From: Pengzhenrongella sicca
Lineage (GTDB): Bacteria > Actinomycetota > Actinomycetes > Actinomycetales > Cellulomonadaceae
Assembly (NCBI RefSeq): GCF_017569225.1
Contig: NZ_CP071868.1
Location: forward strand, 4,154,001 to 4,218,000
DNA: 64,000 nt
Direction: 5' to 3'
Shown here piece after piece: positions 62,812 through 64,000 of the stretch (its first letter is position 1; each line of letters starts with the position of its first letter). The position numbers and the translations under genes were made by a program. The notes below the pieces were generated by a model that did not search any database, was not told where the DNA came from, and was given only the letters and a program-made list of their open reading frames with translations.

Positions 62812-63168
62812 ATGGCCAAGTACGCAATCCTCATCTACGAAGACCCGGCGTTCTACGCGAACGCGTCGCCCGAGACGTGGGGCGCGGTGGTCGACGCGCA
62901 CAACACGTTCACCAAGCAGGTCTTCGAGCTCGGGGGGTCCCTCGCGGGCGGGGAGGCGCTCGCGCCCACGACGACGGCCACCACGATCAAGGGTGCCGGC
63001 ACGGTGACGGACGGCCCGTTCGTCGAGACCAAGGAGGCCTTCGGCGGCTACTACGTCGTCGAGGCGCGCGACCTCGACCACGCCGTCGAGATCGCCAAGC
63101 TGTGCCCGGCCCCCGGCGGCGGCGTCGAGGTTCGCCCAGTCGTGGACCCGACGACGAACCCGTTCTGA
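62812..63168 (+). CDS. YCII-related DGPF-domain protein
   Basis: 118 aa. Starts MAKYAILIYEDPAFYANASP and contains VTDGPFVETKEAFGGYYVVE, the DGPF motif of the YCII-related family. ATG 62812 follows GGAGG. DGPF proteins are genetically linked to ECF42 sigma factors, and the very next gene is such a sigma factor, 32 bases downstream. Its biochemical role in that pair is not established. Confidence 0.93.
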   Translation: MAKYAILIYEDPAFYANASPETWGAVVDAHNTFTKQVFELGGSLAGGEALAPTTTATTIKGAGTVTDGPFVETKEAFGGYYVVEARDLDHAVEIAKLCPAPGGGVEVRPVVDPTTNPF

Positions 63169-63200
63169 TCGCTCCCAGCAACGAGCCGACCGCGTCCGCC

Positions 63201-64000
63201 ATGCAGGCGGACGCGGTCGCTGCCGCGCTGGCGCAGGCCCACCGCTCCGAGTGGGCCTTCGTGCTGTCCGCCACGGTGCGCGTCGCGGGCGACCTGGACG
63301 TCGCGGAGGAGTGCGCGCAGGAGGCGTACGTCAGCGCGCTGCAGGCCTGGCCCCGGGACGGCGTCCCGGAGCGGCCCGGCGCGTGGCTGACCACGGCGGC
63401 GCGGAACAAGGCGCTGGACCGGTTGCGTCGCGAGGTCACCCTCCGGCGCAAGCTCCCGCTGCTCGTGGAGCCAGCGACAGTCGATCCGCACGACCCGGCC
63501 GACCTGGACTGGCCCGACGCCGCGGTGCCAGACGACCGGCTCCGGCTGGTGTTCACCTGCTGCCACCCCACCCTCGCCCCCGAGGCCCGCGTCGCCCTCA
63601 CCCTGCGCCTGGTCTGCGGCGTTCCCACGTCCGACGTCGCCCGGGCCTTCCTGGTGTCCGAGCCGACGATGGCGGCACGGATCACCCGGGCCAAGAAGAA
63701 GATCTCCGAAGCGCGGATCCCCTATCGGGTTCCGGGCCGAGCGGAGCTGCCCGAGCGCCTGGACAGCGTGCTCACCGCCGTCCACCTGCTCTTCAGCACC
63801 GGCCACACGGCCGGCGAGGGGGACGCGCTCGTCCGTGAGGAGCTCTGCGACCGGGCACTGCACCTCGCGCGCACCCTCGCCGCGCTGCTCCCCGAGCAGG
63901 CCGAGACCCGCGGCCTGCTAGGCCTGCTGCTCCTCACCGACGCGCGCCGGGCCACCCGGACCGACGAGCAGGGCCGGCTGCTCCTGCTCGCTGACCAGGA
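63201..64000 (+). CDS. ECF42-type sigma factor (cut by window edge)
   Basis: Open from ATG 63201 to the window end (267 codons seen). Region 2: DVAEECAQEAYVSALQAWPR and RPGAWLTTAARNKALDRLRR. Region 4: RLVFTCCHPTLAPEARVALT and SEPTMAARITRAKKKISEAR. After region 4 comes the large helical extension (VLTAVHLLFSTGHTAGEGD) that marks ECF42 and related DUF6596 sigma factors. The extension is thought to replace a classical anti-sigma factor. The DGPF gene upstream completes the usual pair. Confidence 0.94.
   Translation, partial: MQADAVAAALAQAHRSEWAFVLSATVRVAGDLDVAEECAQEAYVSALQAWPRDGVPERPGAWLTTAARNKALDRLRREVTLRRKLPLLVEPATVDPHDPADLDWPDAAVPDDRLRLVFTCCHPTLAPEARVALTLRLVCGVPTSDVARAFLVSEPTMAARITRAKKKISEARIPYRVPGRAELPERLDSVLTAVHLLFSTGHTAGEGDALVREELCDRALHLARTLAALLPEQAETRGLLGLLLLTDARRATRTDEQGRLLLLADQ

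Overview
The window is very GC-rich and gene-dense, with many GTG starts and 4-base stop/start overlaps. The dnaK-grpE-dnaJ-hspR order with HAIR boxes, a SARP/TPR-type regulator, an AB-type Mrp antiporter operon and an actinobacterial dCTP deaminase point to an actinobacterium, most likely Micrococcales and possibly Cellulomonas-like. The genus is inferred from gene style only; no 16S rRNA is present.

Positions 1-28.5 kb look like core chromosome. In order they hold the end of a TPR regulator, a DrrAB-type drug exporter, the HspR-controlled dnaK operon with two HAIR operators, a CHASE3-HAMP-GAF-GGDEF diguanylate cyclase, a DUF2599 lipoprotein, and acetyltransferase and SRPBCC genes. Next come a thiamine ABC importer (thiB-thiP-thiQ) behind a TPP riboswitch, a six-gene Mrp Na+/H+ antiporter operon (mnhA with a fused B domain, then C, D, E, F, G), a large membrane-bound Fe-S oxidoreductase, and dcd.

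Positions 28,596-37,213 are an integrated mobile element sitting in tRNA-Gly(CCC). A perfect 44-bp direct repeat made of the tRNA 3' half marks both ends. Inside are a tyrosine integrase, a lower-GC three-gene cargo operon (one member of the TIGR04255 type), an inverted repeat that could be oriT, a MobF/TraA relaxase-helicase, a small excisionase-like protein, and a DUF6338 membrane protein followed by three tiny Pro/Lys-rich genes, two of them clearly homologous to each other. No conjugation pore or coupling ATPase is present, so it looks like an integrative mobilizable element.

Positions 38.6-50.0 kb are a self-contained, flagellum-independent-looking chemosensory cluster: a soluble receptor with two MCP signalling modules, a triple CheW fusion, CheB, a HEAT-repeat protein, CheR, CheY, CheA, a STAS-like protein, a second CheY, a mini-MCP and a BLUF blue-light sensor. 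Most genes overlap by 4 bases. A 5'-truncated EAL gene lies just upstream on the other strand. No flagellar or pilus genes are in the window.

Positions 50-62.7 kb are an accessory region with much decay (HicB fragment, frameshifted gene, DUF234 ATPase remnant, possible recombinase relic). It also holds three small regulator/target pairs with visible palindromic operators: MarR-hydrolase, TetR-dehydrogenase and LacI-MFS. A SigE-family ECF sigma factor with a membrane partner lies between them. The window ends in an ECF42-type sigma factor paired with a DGPF/YCII protein.
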